DNA from: JACRBK01 sp964427955
GTDB taxonomy: Bacteria; Chloroflexota; Anaerolineae; Aggregatilineales; Aggregatilineaceae
Length of the DNA stretch: 16,326 bases
Assembly: GCA_964427955.1 (NCBI GenBank)
Contig: CAYRWY010000092.1
Coordinates: forward strand, 1 to 16,326
Reading direction: 5' to 3'
Shown here: positions 14,932 through 16,326 of the stretch, one piece after another
Layout of the letters: every line of letters begins with the position of its first letter
How positions within the stretch are numbered: position 1 is the first letter of the stretch
Notes under the pieces: model-generated
What the model was told of the DNA's origin: nothing
The model's input: only the letters and a program-made list of their open reading frames with translations
The model's database searches: none
Made by a program: the position numbers and the translations under genes

Positions 14932-16257
14932 TCACGCCGACGCGGCGCCGATCGTGGCGTAGAACATCGGCAGCGCCGGGCACGCCTGATCCTGGAGGAT
15001 GATCGCCTGCTTGAGCAGATCGCTGGCCCGCGCCAACTGATCCTCGCCGTTGGCGTGCACGGTGAACAACACCTCGCCCGGCTGGACGCGATCCCCGACG
15101 TGATGATGGACGGTCACGCCGACCGCCGGATCGACCGGATCGGTCTTGCGAGCACGCCCGGCGCCCAGTTCGACCGACGCCTGCCCGACCAGCATGGCGT
15201 GGACCTGGGACACATAGCCGCCCTGCTCCGCGGCAATTTCCTCGACGATGCGCGCCTGGGGCAGCTTCTCCGGGTGGTCGAGCATCGACACGTCCCCGCC
15301 CTGCGCCTGGACCAACTCGCACAGCTTGGCATAGCCCTGCCCGCCGTCGATCAGCCGGGTGATCTCGGCCAGCGCGTCCGCCAGCGCGTCCGGGCGCTGA
15401 TCACGGCGGCCCATCCGCAGCATGTGCCCGGCGACCGTGATGCAGTGCTCGCGCAGGTCGGAGGGTCCGGCGCCGTGCAGCGTCTCGATGGCTTCGCGCA
15501 CTTCCAGCGCATTGCCGACGGCGTTACCCAACGGCTGGTTCATGTCCGAGATCAGGGCGACCATCTCGCGCCCCGCTCCGAAACCAATATCGACCATGAT
15601 CTGCGCCAACTGGCGCGCGTCCTCGACCTGTTTCATGAACGCGCCCAGCCCAACCTTGACGTCCAGCACAATCGCTTTCGCGCCGGAGGCCAGTTTTTTG
15701 CTCATGATGCTGCTGGCGATCAGCGGCAGGCTCGGCACGGTGCCGGTCACGTCGCGCAGGGCGTACAGCAGGCCATCCGCCGGGGCGAGGCTCTTGGTCT
15801 GGCCGCACAGCACGATCCCGTGTTCGCGCACCTGCTGCAAAATCTCTTCGTCGGAAAGCTGAATCCGGTAGCCCGCAATCGCTTCGAGCTTGTCCAGCGT
15901 CCCGCCAGAGAAGCCCAGCCCGCGCCCGCTCATCTTGGCGACCGGGACGCCCGCCGCCGCGACCAGCGGCAGGACCACCAGCGTGACTTTGTCCCCTACC
16001 CCGCCGGTCGAATGCTTATCGACGGCGTAATCGATCACCGGCGACAGGTCCAACTGCTCGCCGCTGTCGGCCATCGCCGTCGTGAGATCGAGCGTCTCGC
16101 GCCGCGACATCCCGCGCAGAAAGACGGCCATCAACCACGCCGCCGCCTGGTAGTCGGGAATCTCGCCCTGGGTGTAACTCTGGATGAACCAGCGGATTTC
16201 CGCCGTCGAGAGTTCGCCGCCGTCGCGTTTCTTTTCGATAATGTCCGTTGCACGCAT
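14932..16257 (-). CDS. pdp: pyrimidine-nucleoside / thymidine phosphorylase
   Basis: This enzyme cleaves thymidine, deoxyuridine or uridine with phosphate to give the base and (deoxy)ribose 1-phosphate in the cytoplasm, for nucleoside salvage. ATG 16257 is chosen over an upstream in-frame ATG because AAAGGA lies 8 bases before it and the protein then opens with the family's normal MRATDIIEKKRDGGELS. The phosphate-binding loop KHSTGGVGDK is at 81-90, and the family signature SGRGLGFSGGTLDKLEAI at 110-127. Base-binding residues Arg168, Ser183 and Lys187 in YALRDVTG and ASSIMSKKLA are all present. The C-terminal alpha/beta domain includes VHHHVGDRVQPGEVLF. At 441 aa it lies between typical PyNP (about 433) and DeoA (about 440), so the choice between pdp and deoA is not firm. 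The gene is otherwise complete. Confidence 0.95.
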   Translation of the reverse strand: MRATDIIEKKRDGGELSTAEIRWFIQSYTQGEIPDYQAAAWLMAVFLRGMSRRETLDLTTAMADSGEQLDLSPVIDYAVDKHSTGGVGDKVTLVVLPLVAAAGVPVAKMSGRGLGFSGGTLDKLEAIAGYRIQLSDEEILQQVREHGIVLCGQTKSLAPADGLLYALRDVTGTVPSLPLIASSIMSKKLASGAKAIVLDVKVGLGAFMKQVEDARQLAQIMVDIGFGAGREMVALISDMNQPLGNAVGNALEVREAIETLHGAGPSDLREHCITVAGHMLRMGRRDQRPDALADALAEITRLIDGGQGYAKLCELVQAQGGDVSMLDHPEKLPQARIVEEIAAEQGGYVSQVHAMLVGQASVELGAGRARKTDPVDPAVGVTVHHHVGDRVQPGEVLFTVHANGEDQLARASDLLKQAIILQDQACPALPMFYATIGAASA

Positions 16258-16295
16258 GTACAAAATCCTTTTTTGAGAACACCTTCGCTGCCCGA

Positions 16296-16301
16296 AGTAT
16301 A
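16296..16301 (-). promoter_or_regulatory. possible -10 box of the nucleoside phosphorylase gene
   Basis: TATACT on the - strand lies about 40 bases before the ATG at 16257, in an AT-rich stretch. No good -35 lies at the right distance within the window. A TTGACA on the + strand at 16311-16316 faces out of the window and may belong to a divergent gene. Confidence 0.35.
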
Positions 16302-16326
16302 ACATAGTATTTGACACCCTCAGGGC

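Noticed and set aside
14914..16302. 462-codon open frame on the + strand opposite the nucleoside phosphorylase
   Set aside because: Shadow frame; the - strand has the full phosphorylase signature and substrate residues.

Overview
The window is a high-GC bacterial scaffold with two 100-N gaps, probably from a metagenome or draft assembly. The gene mix best fits Chloroflexota, class Anaerolineae or a close relative: a membrane-anchored baseplate-J-like protein directly upstream of ruvX, MltG, a DUF4342 protein, a Uma2 nuclease and a secreted GH31 glucosidase. This placement is inferred from gene families; there is no rRNA or other marker gene to confirm it.

Left part (1-6120, + strand): a 5'-truncated alpha/beta hydrolase; a 221-aa membrane protein that looks like an internally deleted ArnT/PMT-type glycosyltransferase; a secreted GH31 alpha-glycosidase whose 3' end falls in a real gap (4018-4117); the baseplate-J-like membrane protein; and ruvX, coupled to it by an ATGA overlap. 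A Uma2-family gene (-) meets ruvX tail to tail. The gap inside it (6227-6326) is flanked by two identical 55-bp copies and is almost certainly an assembly artefact. Removing the gap and one copy restores a complete 216-codon frame.

Middle part (6910-11009, + strand): a 449-bp gene-free leader, then a tight four-gene signalling operon. It encodes a PstS-like solute-binding protein held by an N-terminal membrane helix, a Cache-HAMP histidine kinase, and two CheY-like single-domain response regulators that overlap each other. There is no PstCAB transporter and no DNA-binding output domain, so the operon reads as a ligand-sensing phosphorelay rather than an uptake system. It is the best candidate in the window for a poorly described system.

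Right part (11010-16326): a GC-rich inverted-repeat element lies between the regulators and a convergent two-gene operon (-) that encodes a UroD/MtaA-like methyltransferase and then a pirin. mltG (+) diverges from that operon through a 127-bp promoter region. A second palindromic, MITE-like element separates mltG from a convergent DUF4342 gene, which lies downstream of a pyrimidine-nucleoside phosphorylase gene (-) that runs almost to the window edge. No tRNA, rRNA, CRISPR array, transposase or phage structural cluster was seen.
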